Below, in pieces: positions 41,501 through 50,596 of a stretch of 64,000 bases of DNA (positions are counted from its first letter, which is position 1; each line of letters starts with the position of its first letter). The stretch covers positions 372,001-436,000 of the forward strand of contig JACKBN010000001.1 in NCBI GenBank assembly GCA_020634565.1. The letters run 5' to 3'. Both the position numbers and the translations under genes were made by a program. This DNA is from Ardenticatenaceae bacterium. GTDB taxonomy: Bacteria; Chloroflexota; Anaerolineae; Promineifilales; Promineifilaceae. The notes beneath the pieces were generated by a model. That model worked only from the letters and a program-made list of their open reading frames with translations, searched no databases and was not told where the DNA came from.

Positions 41501-43684
41501 ATGAAGGCAATCAGCAAGTGGTTAATCATATTGTTAGTGGTTTCGCTCTTTGTCGTGGCCTGTTCGTCTGGTGAGGAAGAAACACCCACCACAGAAGACA
41601 CCACCACGACGGATAGCGACAGCGGCGATACGGCCGATACGCCAGCCGACAGCAGCGACACGGCCGATTCCGGTGAAGAAATGGCCGACGGCGTCATGGC
41701 CGATGGCGAATTCAACGCCATCCTGCTGCCCAAATTCCTGGGCATCCTGGTGTTTGACCAGGCCAACGAAGGCGCGATGGAAGCTGCCGCAGAGTTAGGC
41801 ACCGCCAGCGGTCTGGAATTCACCGGCCCCACCCCGGAAAACAGCGTCCAGGGCCAGATTGAAATCGTCACCAACGCCGTTACGCAAGGCGCCGAAGCAA
41901 TCATGCTGTCCAACAACGCTGGCGACCAGATCGCCCCCGCCGCCCAGGCCGCACTGGACGCCGGGCTGACCATCGTCACCTGGGACTCCCCCATCCCCTC
42001 CGCCGAAGGCGAGCAGGTGTTTGTGGCCCAGGTAGACTTTGACGAAACCGGCAAAGTGATGGCCGACATGGCCCTCAGCATCATGGGCGACGACGGTGGC
42101 CAATTTGCCATCCTCTCCGCCAGCCCCGACGCCGCCAACCAGAACGCCTGGATCGCCTCCATGGAAGAAGTGCTGGCCAACGATGACACCTACGCCAATC
42201 TGGAACTGGTTGACACCGTTTATGGCAACGACGAATCCGAAGAAAGCTACAACCAGGCACTGGCCCTCGTAGACCAATACCCCGACCTGGAGCTGATCAT
42301 GGCCCCGACGACGGTCGGTATTGCCGCTGCCGCCAAAGCAATGCAGGATGAAGGTCTGTGCGACGACGTGAAGGTCAGCGGTTTGGGCTTGCCCGCCGAA
42401 ATGGCCAGCTTTACGCTGAACGGCTGTGCCCCTGAATTTGCCCTGTGGAGCTTTGTGGACCTGGGTTACCTGACCTACCACCTCACCTACAATCTCGCCG
42501 TCGGCAACATCACCGCCGAAGCGGGCCAGACGTTTGAGGCCGGCCGTATGGGCACCTACACCATCGAAGAAGACCCCACCCGTGACGCCGGTTTGCGCGT
42601 TTTGATGGGTCCGTTCACCGTCTACGACGCTTCCAACGTGGAAGCCGCCGCCGGTGGTGAAGTGGTTGCCCCGCTGGAAAGCGAAGAAGAAGCCAGTAGC
42701 GAAGGTGGCGTCATCGTGGCCGAACCGGGCATGGCGCTGAATGGCATCTTCCTACCCAAGTTCCTGGGCATCCTGGTGTTTGATCAAGCCAACACCGGCG
42801 CCCAAGAAGCGGCTGCTGAGCTGGGCGCAGACGGAAACCTGGAATTCACCGGCCCCACCCCGGAAAACAGCGTGCAAGGCCAGATTGAAATCATGACCAA
42901 CGCCGCCACACAAGGTGTGGATGCCGTCATGATCTCCAACAACGCGGGTGACCAGATTGCTCCAGCAGCGCAAGCCGCCATCGACGCGGGACTGACCGTG
43001 GTGACCTGGGACTCCCCCATCCCCTCTGGCGAAGGCGAAAATGTGTTCATCGCTCAGGTGGACTTTGACGAAACCGGCAAGGTGATGGCTGACATGGCCC
43101 TGAGCATCATGGGCGACGAGGGCGGCCAATTTGCCATCCTCTCCGCCAGCCCAGACGCAGCGAACCAGAACGCCTGGATTGCCGCCATGGAAGAAGTTCT
43201 AGCCAACGATAGCACCTACGCCAGCCTGGAGCTGGTAGACACCGTCTACGGCAACGACGAATCCGAAGAAAGCTATAACCAGGCGTTGGCATTGGTAGAC
43301 CAGTATCCCGACCTCAAACTCATCATGGCTCCGACGACAGTGGGTATTGCCGCTGCCGCCAAGGCAATGCAGGACGAAGGTCTATGCGACGATGTGAAGG
43401 TGAGCGGTTTGGGCCTTCCCGCCGAAATGGTGAGCTTTACCCTGAATGGCTGTGCGCCCGAGTTCGCGCTGTGGAGCTTTGTGGACCTGGGTTACCTGAC
43501 CTACTACACTACCTACCTCATCGCCACCGGGCAGATGGATGCCGCCCCCGGCGTTACCTTCGAGGCTGGCCGTATGGGCACCTACACCATCGAAGTTGAC
43601 CCAACCCGTGACAACGGCCTGCGCGTTTTGATGGGCCCGTTCACGGTGTACGACGCTTCGAATGTGGAAGCCGCTTCGCAGTAA
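41501..43684 (+). CDS. rhaS: Rhamnose ABC transporter substrate-binding lipoprotein with two tandem ligand domains
   Basis: 727 residues. Lipobox VVAC (Cys 21) and an acidic Thr/Asp/Ser tether to about 70. Two nearly identical Peripl_BP_4 domains follow, from about 73 and about 413: both contain LLPKFLGILVFDQAN-like starts, EFTGPTPENSVQGQIEI, NNAGDQIAPAAQAA, TVVTWDSPIPS, QVDFDETGKVMADMA, SASPDAANQNAWIA, YGNDESEESYNQALALVDQ, APTTVGIAAAAKAMQDEGL. The unit repeats about every 340 residues. Normal members have one domain and about 350 residues. TTAGGAGG precedes the ATG. The acidic tether DNA contains near-octamers but no exact ACGGCCGT. Confidence 0.92.
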   Translation: MKAISKWLIILLVVSLFVVACSSGEEETPTTEDTTTTDSDSGDTADTPADSSDTADSGEEMADGVMADGEFNAILLPKFLGILVFDQANEGAMEAAAELGTASGLEFTGPTPENSVQGQIEIVTNAVTQGAEAIMLSNNAGDQIAPAAQAALDAGLTIVTWDSPIPSAEGEQVFVAQVDFDETGKVMADMALSIMGDDGGQFAILSASPDAANQNAWIASMEEVLANDDTYANLELVDTVYGNDESEESYNQALALVDQYPDLELIMAPTTVGIAAAAKAMQDEGLCDDVKVSGLGLPAEMASFTLNGCAPEFALWSFVDLGYLTYHLTYNLAVGNITAEAGQTFEAGRMGTYTIEEDPTRDAGLRVLMGPFTVYDASNVEAAAGGEVVAPLESEEEASSEGGVIVAEPGMALNGIFLPKFLGILVFDQANTGAQEAAAELGADGNLEFTGPTPENSVQGQIEIMTNAATQGVDAVMISNNAGDQIAPAAQAAIDAGLTVVTWDSPIPSGEGENVFIAQVDFDETGKVMADMALSIMGDEGGQFAILSASPDAANQNAWIAAMEEVLANDSTYASLELVDTVYGNDESEESYNQALALVDQYPDLKLIMAPTTVGIAAAAKAMQDEGLCDDVKVSGLGLPAEMVSFTLNGCAPEFALWSFVDLGYLTYYTTYLIATGQMDAAPGVTFEAGRMGTYTIEVDPTRDNGLRVLMGPFTVYDASNVEAASQ

Positions 43685-43689
43685 ACAGT

Positions 43690-43772
43690 AGTCGGTAAGC
43701 AGTAATCGGTAAACGGTGGGCGGTAATCGGTGAAAATTGACCGATTACCGTTCACCGATAACGGATAACCGA
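43690..43772. repeat. Intergenic hairpin, CGGTAATCGGT family
   Basis: Repeated GTAATCGGT units on the left and ACCGATTACCGTTCACCG on the right (43740-43757); the best stem is CGGTAATCGGT / ACCGATTACCG. Sister of 10195-10249. Between the binding protein and the DUF4037 gene. Confidence 0.75.
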
Positions 43773-43773
43773 A

Positions 43774-44832
43774 ATGAGCGAATCTATCATTGAAACCAGC
43801 CGGGCGTTTTTTGAGGAAATCGTTAAACCAATTTTGGCGGAGCATTTCCCAGAGATTACGGCCGTTACCGCTTTCGGTCTCTTTGGCTATGGCTCTGAAG
43901 CGCTGGGGCTGGACGACGACTATTCACGGGACCACCATTGGGGCGTGCGGATTGATGCGCTGCTGCCGGGGTCGGTAACGGCCGTTCAGCAGCAAGCAAT
44001 CATGAAGACCGTCAGCGCCAACCTGCCAGACAGCTACCGCGGCCATTCGCTCTACGCCGCGCATCTGGCGGGGGCAGGGCTGGCGCTGGACACGCTGCCC
44101 GGCTTTTTGCAGCGCACCATCGGCTTGACGCGTGCCCCGCAAACCCATGTGGAATGGCTGCATGTACCGGAAGAGGACATCACGCACGTCATTAATGGCG
44201 AAGTGTGGCATGATGAGAGCGGGGAATTTACGGTCGTTCGCCAAACCCTCCAGCAATATTATCCAGAACCGGTGCGCCTGCGCCGCATCGCCCATTGGTG
44301 CCGCTACTTTTCCGGCATGGGCAGCTACGCCCTCAAGCGGGCCATCCTGCGCGACAATCCGTACTACGCCAACATCACCTTCAGCCGCGCCGTGAAGTGG
44401 GCCATCCAGCTGGCATTCATGCTAGAGCGCACTTACTACCCATACGACAAATGGATCATGGCCCATTTTGCCAAGCTACCTCGCCTGGCCGCGCCGCTCA
44501 AGCCGCTGGTCGATGAGGCAGTTGAGCTAAGCACCCCTTGGGAGCGCAAGCTAGAACTTCTCAATGAGATGAGTGACGTGCTCGACCATTTCATGGTCGC
44601 CGACGGCGTCATCGAACCACATCCCAAGTTTGCCGTCTCACCCACCTCCGGCTACCGCCTGCTGGAGCATGCCTACGCGGAACTCATCAAAAAGCTGCCC
44701 GACGAGCTCAAGCCCGTCATTCCCGTTTGGGAGCAGGTGCATTGGGAGTCGTTCCACAGCCAGTTTGTAGATGGCGTGGAGATGGCAGCGTGGGATGAGG
44801 CGCTCCAGCTCAAACCGAAAGATTTGGGTTGA
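43774..44832 (+). CDS. DUF4037 family protein (nucleotidyltransferase-like)
   Basis: 352 residues. The N-terminal FGYGSEALGLDDDYSRDHHWGVRIDALL matches the DUF4037 signature, whose GS...D.D pattern is reminiscent of nucleotidyltransferase folds; the rest is helical, ending in WEQVHWESFHSQFVDGVEMAAWDEAL. Function unknown; often found among regulatory or metabolic genes of Actinobacteria and Chloroflexota. It sits inside the rhamnose cluster, but the link is by position only. Two ACGGCCGT copies fall in the N-terminal half, read as TAV. Confidence 0.82.
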   Translation: MSESIIETSRAFFEEIVKPILAEHFPEITAVTAFGLFGYGSEALGLDDDYSRDHHWGVRIDALLPGSVTAVQQQAIMKTVSANLPDSYRGHSLYAAHLAGAGLALDTLPGFLQRTIGLTRAPQTHVEWLHVPEEDITHVINGEVWHDESGEFTVVRQTLQQYYPEPVRLRRIAHWCRYFSGMGSYALKRAILRDNPYYANITFSRAVKWAIQLAFMLERTYYPYDKWIMAHFAKLPRLAAPLKPLVDEAVELSTPWERKLELLNEMSDVLDHFMVADGVIEPHPKFAVSPTSGYRLLEHAYAELIKKLPDELKPVIPVWEQVHWESFHSQFVDGVEMAAWDEALQLKPKDLG

Positions 44833-44846
44833 ACCTCTGAAAAACA

Positions 44847-44932
44847 AACCGCAGAGAGCGCGGAGAACGCAGAGAAAAAAGAAAATCTGTGTTAATCTGC
44901 GCCCAAATTGGGCAAATCTGTGGATATATCTT
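44847..44932. repeat. Intergenic imperfect hairpin, CCGCAGAG family
   Basis: ACCGCAGAGAGCGCGGAGAA at the left; the right side has AATCTGTGTTAATCTGCG and a shorter TGGGCAAATCTGTGG. Arms match only partly, so this copy looks decayed or recombined with the ATCTGCG type. Before the UroD-like gene. Confidence 0.6.
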
Positions 44933-44942
44933 AGGAGAATGA

Positions 44943-45938
44943 ATGAACAGCCGAGAACGTGTCATCGCCACGCTGGAACGCCAACCAACCGACCGCACGC
45001 CCATCGACTGCTGGCTGTACCAGAAGCAGTTCGTGGAAAAGTTGGAGGCTGAGTACGGCACGCGGGAGCAATTTCTGGACGAGTTCAACATTGATATTTT
45101 TGTGGGTTTTGTACCGTACCCGAATCAATTCGGCCGTAAATTTGACGTGTCCGAGCTGGTAGATGTGGATTTGGGCGATCCGCGTGACGAAAAATGGTTG
45201 TCTCACACCGATTGGAACTACGATTTTGCCGGGCTGAACGTGCGGCAGGCGGTGGAAAAACACACCACGACAAACGGGCCATCATCGCCCACACCTGGGG
45301 CATTGTGGAAGGCACCAGCCAGCTCATCGGCATCGAAAACTGCTGGATGAATCTGGCAGGCAAGCCCAAAGAAATGGCCGCCTGGTTCGACCGCTACGCC
45401 GACTGGCTGTGCGGCCTGATGGACAGCCTGAAAGCGGCCAACGTGGACATCGTCACCCTCAGCGATGACTGGGGCAGCAACGAGACGATGCTTTTTCGCC
45501 GCGCATGTGGCGCAAGCTGATCAAGCCATACGCCAAACGCGCGTCGTGCAATACGCCCGCTCAATTGGGCTTTATGTCAATCTGCACAGCGACGGCTACA
45601 TCATGCAAATTTTGGATGACCTGGTGGAGATTGGCTACCACAGCTGGCATCCCTTGCAAGAAAGTTCGGGTATGGACCCGCAAACCATTAAGGATAACTA
45701 CGGCGACAAATTTGTCTGCTACGGCTCGCTGGACGTGATCGATGGGCTGCTGGCCTACGAGGGCGACGTGCTGGCCGAGTACATCAGTAAACGATTCCAG
45801 ATTTACGCGCCGGGCGGCGGTTTTATTTTCAATACCGGCCACTTTGTGCAGCCAGACATCCCGCCGCAGCGGTTGATTGGCGCGTACAAAGTGGTCAACG
45901 AGCTAGCAAAGCAGTATGGCACCCTGGCCCCAGCCTGA
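44943..45938 (+). pseudogene. Uroporphyrinogen decarboxylase-family gene, frameshifted
   Basis: About 330 residues spread over three frames. The first runs NSRERVIATLERQPTDRTPIDCWL to RQAVEKH; near 45265 an extra AC (CACACCACGAC for CACCACGAC) breaks it. The second continues DKRAIIAHTWGIVEGTSQLIGIENCWMNLAGKP to LSDDWGSNETMLF; near 45500 a shift leads to QYARSIGLYVNLHSDGYIMQILDDLVEIG and GGFIFNTGHFVQPDIPPQRLIGAYKVV. Members in sugar or methylamine clusters are thought to be methyltransferases, not true heme enzymes. The 3' end overlaps the next gene start by 23 bases. Confidence 0.8.
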
Positions 45939-48036
45939 CGAGTTGCAAATCCAGCCGCCGGAAACGGCCGTTTGGATTGCCCCACCTCACCCTTTCGACC
46001 TGCATGAGGTGACTCTCAATTTTCGGTCGCCCCGCTGGCAGTGGGATGGGACGGGCAAGGTGACGCTGTGGATCACGGCCGATTCCCGCTACAAGCTGTG
46101 GATTAACGGCCGTTTCCACCACCGAGGTCCCGCGCGCAGCTGGCCCTACGCCCAAAAAATGGATGTGCTGGACATCACGGGTCAGCTTAACATGGGCAAT
46201 TGGCTGGCGGTGCAGGTGTACCAGCCGGGCTACTCGCATTTTAGCGCCGTGCATCGCGCGGCGGCCGGGCTGCTGGCCTGGGTTGAGGTGAACGGCGAGG
46301 TTGTTTTGGTGACAAACGGCCGTTGGCGAGCCGAACGCGATCTTTCCTTTGCCAGCAACGTGCCGCGCATTTCCATTTACGGCAGCGGCAGTGAGCGGCG
46401 GGATTTGAATGAGATGGTGGCGTGGGAAACGGCCGTTTTCGATGACAGCCATTGGTCACCGGCCCGCGTGGTCGCTGGGGCCAACGGCCCCATCTGGTCT
46501 GGCCTGCAAAAGCGGCTCACGCCGCAAATGGAAGAGCGAGAGGCGGCAATGACGTTGGTTGAACATCGCATTGGGCAGGCTGAAAAGAGCGAGTTATCGC
46601 ATGAATGGGTGAAGGCGTTTTGGGAAGAGGCGACCCCCACCCTAACCCTCCCCCTGTCAGGGGGAGGGAACTCGCTCCCTCTCCCTTTGAGGGAGAGGGC
46701 TGGGGTGAGGGTGGAAAGCTGGCTCTACGACCTTGGCCGCGCCTACACTTGCCAGGGCTGGGCAGAAATTAAGAATGCGCGTGGTAGTGAGCAATTGGCC
46801 ATCACCTATGCGGAGAAAACGGCCGTTGGCGCACTCGTCATTTCCGACCCCGCCACTTACTGCCGGATGCGCCCCACGGACTTTTTTACCTTGCGCCCCG
46901 GCAACCAAATCATCGAGCCTTTTAACATGCGCGGTGGGCGATTTGTACTTTTCCAACTCATTGGCGCAGATGAAAATGTGCAGCTCACGCCGCACGTGCA
47001 CATTGCTGAATATCCGCTCGCCGTGACGAAACCGCTTCACACAGGCGACGAGCTGCTGGACGGCATCGTGGCGCTGTGCGAAAACACGCTGCACGCCTGC
47101 CTGCAAGACACCTTCGTGGACTGCGTCTGGCGCGAAAGCTCGCAGTGGCTGGGCGACGCGCTACCGCAGGCGTTGGGCTTAAGCGCAATGGGGGATGATT
47201 TACGGCCGTTACAAACCACCCTCCTCGACCCCGCCCAAGGTATTTATCCCGACGGCATCCTGCCTAGCGTGGCTCCCGCTGAAGTGCACGCCTACACCAT
47301 CCCCCGCTACAACTGCATGTGGGTCGAGCTGCTGGCGCTCTACTGGCAGCAATCGGGCGATGAGGCGCTAGTGCACCAGCTCTGGCCGACGCTCAAGCAA
47401 GTCCTCGCCGCGCTGCTGGCACTGCAAAATGAGGCTGGCCTGCTGGTGCATCCGCCGGGCCGCCGTTTTTACATCGACTGGTCGGCCACGGCGCAAAGCG
47501 ATCCGCACCTGGTGTTTAATTTGCACGTGGTTTTGGCACTGCAAATAGCAGCGGAATTGGCTAGCGAATTTGAGCCAGAGATGGCAACCTTCTGGCAAGC
47601 GGCGGCGAGTAAACTGCAACAAAGATGCCGGGATGAGTTTTGGGGAAACGGCCGTTTCCATGACGATCTGGCCCACACCACCTACTCCCAGCTTGGCGCA
47701 GCGATGGCCCTGCTCACCGGTGCCGCCATACCCGCCGAAACCGACGATTTGCTCGCTGACATCATCGCCCGTTCCCTGAACGCGCGGGACGAACACGAAG
47801 ACGGGGAAATGGTGCTGGCCAGTCCGTTTATGCACCATTATATTTTTGAGGGGTTGGGGAAATACGGCCGTACCCAAGCCATCCTCGACATTATCAAGCT
47901 GCGCTGGGGACGCTGGGTGCGGCAAGGCACCCCCACCACCTGGGAAAACTGGAACGTGGACTTTCCCGACGGCTCCCAATGCCACGCCTTTTCTGCCCAT
48001 CCCCGTTACCATCTAGCCAAGATTTTCAGTCAATAG
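45916..48036 (+). CDS. GH78-like alpha-L-rhamnosidase (predicted)
   Basis: 706 residues. An N-terminal jelly-roll region (about 20-220: ADSRYKLWINGRFHHRGPARSWPY) is followed by the (alpha/alpha)6 catalytic barrel (about 370-700), with DTFVDCVWRESSQWLGDA, the GH78-type acid-residue segment, and YDPHLVF-like helices. No signal peptide. It would free L-rhamnose from oligosaccharides inside the cell, feeding the mutarotase downstream. Residues about 240-266 are TPTLTLPLSGGGN...RERAGVRVE, the translation of an inserted palindromic repeat. Eight ACGGCCGT copies occur here. The exact glycosidic specificity is inferred from context. Confidence 0.75.
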   Translation: MAPWPQPDELQIQPPETAVWIAPPHPFDLHEVTLNFRSPRWQWDGTGKVTLWITADSRYKLWINGRFHHRGPARSWPYAQKMDVLDITGQLNMGNWLAVQVYQPGYSHFSAVHRAAAGLLAWVEVNGEVVLVTNGRWRAERDLSFASNVPRISIYGSGSERRDLNEMVAWETAVFDDSHWSPARVVAGANGPIWSGLQKRLTPQMEEREAAMTLVEHRIGQAEKSELSHEWVKAFWEEATPTLTLPLSGGGNSLPLPLRERAGVRVESWLYDLGRAYTCQGWAEIKNARGSEQLAITYAEKTAVGALVISDPATYCRMRPTDFFTLRPGNQIIEPFNMRGGRFVLFQLIGADENVQLTPHVHIAEYPLAVTKPLHTGDELLDGIVALCENTLHACLQDTFVDCVWRESSQWLGDALPQALGLSAMGDDLRPLQTTLLDPAQGIYPDGILPSVAPAEVHAYTIPRYNCMWVELLALYWQQSGDEALVHQLWPTLKQVLAALLALQNEAGLLVHPPGRRFYIDWSATAQSDPHLVFNLHVVLALQIAAELASEFEPEMATFWQAAASKLQQRCRDEFWGNGRFHDDLAHTTYSQLGAAMALLTGAAIPAETDDLLADIIARSLNARDEHEDGEMVLASPFMHHYIFEGLGKYGRTQAILDIIKLRWGRWVRQGTPTTWENWNVDFPDGSQCHAFSAHPRYHLAKIFSQ
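46633..46713. repeat. Palindromic repeat inserted in frame within the rhamnosidase gene
   Basis: 81 bases (27 codons) of two hairpins: CCTCCCCCTGTCAGGGGGAGG and CCCTCTCCCTTTGAGGGAGAGG, flanked by CCCCCACCCTAACC and GGGGTGAGGGTGG, which also pair. This is the intergenic-type repeat familiar from many genomes. Here it lies inside a gene without breaking it. Confidence 0.85.
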
Positions 48037-48047
48037 TGGAGTTAAAA

Positions 48048-48371
48048 ATGAAACGAATCGGGTTCTTGCTCAAAGTTAAACCAGACATGATCGAAGAATA
48101 TAAGCAGCATCATACGGCCGTTTGGCCAGAGATGCAGGCAGCGCTCAGCCGCCACGGCTGGCACAACTACTCCCTCTTCATGCGCGAAGATGGCACCCTG
48201 TTTGGCTACTTTGAAACGCCAGACAGCTTCCAGGCCGCCCTCGACGGCATGGATGGCGAAGCGATCAATGCCAAATGGCAAGAATTCATGACCCCCTACT
48301 TTGAATCACCCGACGGAGCGCATCCCGACAAAACCATGGTGGAACTCGAAGAAGTGTTCCACCTCGACTAA
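48048..48371 (+). CDS. rhaM: L-rhamnose mutarotase
   Basis: 107 residues. Interconverts alpha and beta anomers of L-rhamnose, giving the form used by the isomerase. RIGFLLKVKPDMIEEYKQHHTAVWPEMQAAL carries the catalytic His, and NYSLFMREDGTLFGYFE plus the tail WQEFMTPYFES complete the family. It starts 12 bases after the rhamnosidase and is followed by the isomerase. An ACGGCCGT copy encodes the TAV of HHTAVWPEM, showing that the octamer can lie in a conserved, functional site. Confidence 0.92.
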   Translation: MKRIGFLLKVKPDMIEEYKQHHTAVWPEMQAALSRHGWHNYSLFMREDGTLFGYFETPDSFQAALDGMDGEAINAKWQEFMTPYFESPDGAHPDKTMVELEEVFHLD

Positions 48372-48374
48372 CCG

Positions 48375-48407
48375 ATTTTCCCGGAAACTCGGAGTTTCCG
48401 GGAAAAT
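48375..48407. repeat. Intergenic hairpin CCCGGAAACT/AGTTTCCGGG
   Basis: ATTTTCCCGGAAACT (48375-48389) and its perfect complement (48393-48407) with a three-base loop; GC-rich stem bordered by A/T, so it could also act as a weak terminator. It falls between the mutarotase and isomerase genes. Confidence 0.85.
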
Positions 48408-48425
48408 GAACAATAGGAAGCAACT

Positions 48426-49688
48426 ATGAACAATTCAACTGAACAAGCTTACGCCTTAGCCAAAGAACGATACGCTGCGCTCAGCGTGGATACCGATGCA
48501 GCGCTGCAAAAACTCGCCACCATTCCCATCAGCCTGCACTGCTGGCAAGGGGACGATGTGATTGGCTTTGAAGACCCCGACCGCAGCCTCAGCGGCGGCA
48601 TCATGACCACCGGCAACTACCCCGGCAAAGCCCGCACCCCGGATGAGCTGCGTCAGGATTTGGATCAGGCGTACAGTCTCATTCCCGGCACGCACCGCCT
48701 TAACCTGCACGCCATTTACGGCGACTCAGATGGCGCAAAGCTGGATCGCAACGATTGGCGGCCGCATCATTTTGACAAATGGATCGCCTGGGCCAAAGAA
48801 AACAATCACGGCATCGACTTTAACCCCACCTGCTTTTCGCATCCGATGGCCGACAGCGGCTTTACGCTGGCCAGTTTGGATCAGGGCGTGCGCGATTTTT
48901 GGATTGAGCATTGCCGGATCAGCCGCGAAATTGGGGCGCACATCGGCGAGCAGCTAGGCACACCCTGCGTCACCAACGTCTGGATCCCCGACGGATACAA
49001 AGATATGCCCGTCAACCGCCTAATCCACCGAGAGGTGCTGGCGCAAGCATTGGATGAGGTTTTTGACCAACTGCTGAATCCCACCCACAACTTGGACGCG
49101 GTGGAATGCAAACTGTTCGGCATCGGCTCAGAGAGCTATGTGGTGGGATCGCATGAGTTTTACATGGGGTATGCCGTCTCGCGGCAAACGCTGCTTTGCC
49201 TGGATGCGGGCCATTTCCATCCCACCGAAACCATTGCCGACAAGATTTCGTCGGTGCTGCTATACGTGCCGGAACTGCTGCTGCACGTGAGCCGCGGCGT
49301 GCGCTGGGACAGCGACCATGTGGTCACGCTCACCGACGAGCTGCAAGCGATTATGCAGGAGCTAGTGCGCGGCAACTTCCTGGAGCGCACCCACATCGGC
49401 CTGGACTTTTTCGATGCCAGCATCAATCGCGTGGCAGCCTGGGCAATTGGCACGCGCAATGCGGTGCGGGCGCTGCTCCTGGCCTTGCTAGAGCCAATCG
49501 AGCATTTGCGTGAGCTGGAAGCCAATGGCGACTTCACCTCTCGGCTGGCCCTGCTGGAAGAGCTCAAAGGAATGCCGTTTGGGGCGGTGTGGGATCAATA
49601 TTGCCAGCAGCAAAACGTTCCGGTAGGCTATGCCTTTATGGACGAGATTCGCGCCTACGAAAAGCAGGTTTTGGCAAAGCGCAGCTAA
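48426..49688 (+). CDS. rhaA: L-rhamnose isomerase
   Basis: 420 residues, about the E. coli RhaA length, converting L-rhamnose to L-rhamnulose. Almost all key segments match: ISLHCWQGDDVIGFE, GGIMTTGNYPGKA, HRLNLHAIYGD, IDFNPTCFSHPM, VESKLFGIGSESY-like (here VECKLFGIGSESYVVGSHEFYMGYA), LCLDAGHFHPTE, HVSRGVRWDSDHVV, GLDFFDASINRVAAW. The metal ligands Glu, Asp and His lie in ECKLFGIG, CLDAGHFHP and RWDSDH. The enzyme is cytosolic. Placed between the mutarotase and the Lut genes. Confidence 0.97.
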   Translation: MNNSTEQAYALAKERYAALSVDTDAALQKLATIPISLHCWQGDDVIGFEDPDRSLSGGIMTTGNYPGKARTPDELRQDLDQAYSLIPGTHRLNLHAIYGDSDGAKLDRNDWRPHHFDKWIAWAKENNHGIDFNPTCFSHPMADSGFTLASLDQGVRDFWIEHCRISREIGAHIGEQLGTPCVTNVWIPDGYKDMPVNRLIHREVLAQALDEVFDQLLNPTHNLDAVECKLFGIGSESYVVGSHEFYMGYAVSRQTLLCLDAGHFHPTETIADKISSVLLYVPELLLHVSRGVRWDSDHVVTLTDELQAIMQELVRGNFLERTHIGLDFFDASINRVAAWAIGTRNAVRALLLALLEPIEHLRELEANGDFTSRLALLEELKGMPFGAVWDQYCQQQNVPVGYAFMDEIRAYEKQVLAKRS

Positions 49689-49769
49689 GCGTAACAGACA
49701 AAACCGTCCTCACGGCAGCTTGAGGTGCCGCATTTGCGGGCGGGGAATGGCTGTTAGGAAGTAGAAAAC

Positions 49770-49797
49770 ACGGCCGTTTATTGCAACAAACGGCCGT
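49770..49797. repeat. Paired ACGGCCGT octamers in an intergenic gap
   Basis: Two exact octamers at 49770-49777 and 49790-49797, 12 bases apart, both outside genes (49689-49823). Because each copy is its own complement, the pair can also fold into a single stem with an ATTGCAAC-type loop. Confidence 0.7.
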
Positions 49798-49823
49798 TAC
49801 CAATCTAAACATTGGGGTAGCTC

Positions 49824-50594
49824 ATGAATGTACAACAAAGACCCTCACCCAAAGGCAAGCGCGTCTCCCTGTTTGTCACCTGCATGGTAGACATGCTCTC
49901 GCCGCAAACCGGACTGTCCGTGGTGGACGTGCTGGAACACCTTGGCGTGACGGTAGATTTCCCCGCCGGGCAAACCTGCTGTGGCCAGCCCGCCTTCAAC
50001 TCCGGCTATCGGGACGAGGCGCGGCAGGTGGCCCACCACTTCATCGAGGTGTTCCGCCAGGCCGAAGTTATCGTTACGCCCTCTGGCTCTTGCGCGGCGA
50101 TGGTGCGGCATGAATATCCCGCACTTTTCGCCAACGACCCCACGCTCAAAGCAGAGGCAGAGCGGCTGGCCAGCATCACCTGGGAGTTCAGCGAATTTAT
50201 TGTGGATGGCCTGGGCATTACCGATTTGCACGCCAGATTACCGCAAGCGCAAACGGCCGTTTGCCACCATGCCTGCCACGGACTCCGCTTGCTGGGCCTC
50301 AAAGATGCCGCCGAAACCTTGCTGGATAACACCGAAAATCTCACCCGCGAAGAGTGGGACAACGGCGAAATTTGCTGCGGTTTTGGCGGGCTATTTGCCG
50401 TGAAGATGGCCGACGTGAGCGGGGCGATGCTGCACAAAAAGCTGGAACATATTACCGCCAGCGGTGCGGACTGCGTGGTGACGGGCGACATTAGCTGCCT
50501 GATGCACATGAACGGCGGTCTGCAAAAGCAAGGTCAGCAGCCCCGCGTGCGCCACATCGCCGACGTGCTGGCCGACGCCATTCGAGATAAATAA
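49824..50594 (+). CDS. lutA: L-lactate dehydrogenase complex subunit LutA (Cys-rich)
   Basis: 256 residues. One of three subunits that oxidise L-lactate to pyruvate. Two CCG-type domains: CGQPAFNSGY after QTC (about 52-62) and ICCGFGGLFAVKM (about 188-200), with VSLFVTCMVDMLSP and TAVCHHACHG completing the heterodisulfide-reductase-like sites. Downstream of the isomerase, followed by LutB and LutC, which fits lactate being an end product of the rhamnose pathway after lactaldehyde oxidation. Confidence 0.9.
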   Translation: MNVQQRPSPKGKRVSLFVTCMVDMLSPQTGLSVVDVLEHLGVTVDFPAGQTCCGQPAFNSGYRDEARQVAHHFIEVFRQAEVIVTPSGSCAAMVRHEYPALFANDPTLKAEAERLASITWEFSEFIVDGLGITDLHARLPQAQTAVCHHACHGLRLLGLKDAAETLLDNTENLTREEWDNGEICCGFGGLFAVKMADVSGAMLHKKLEHITASGADCVVTGDISCLMHMNGGLQKQGQQPRVRHIADVLADAIRDK

Positions 50595-50596
50595 TT

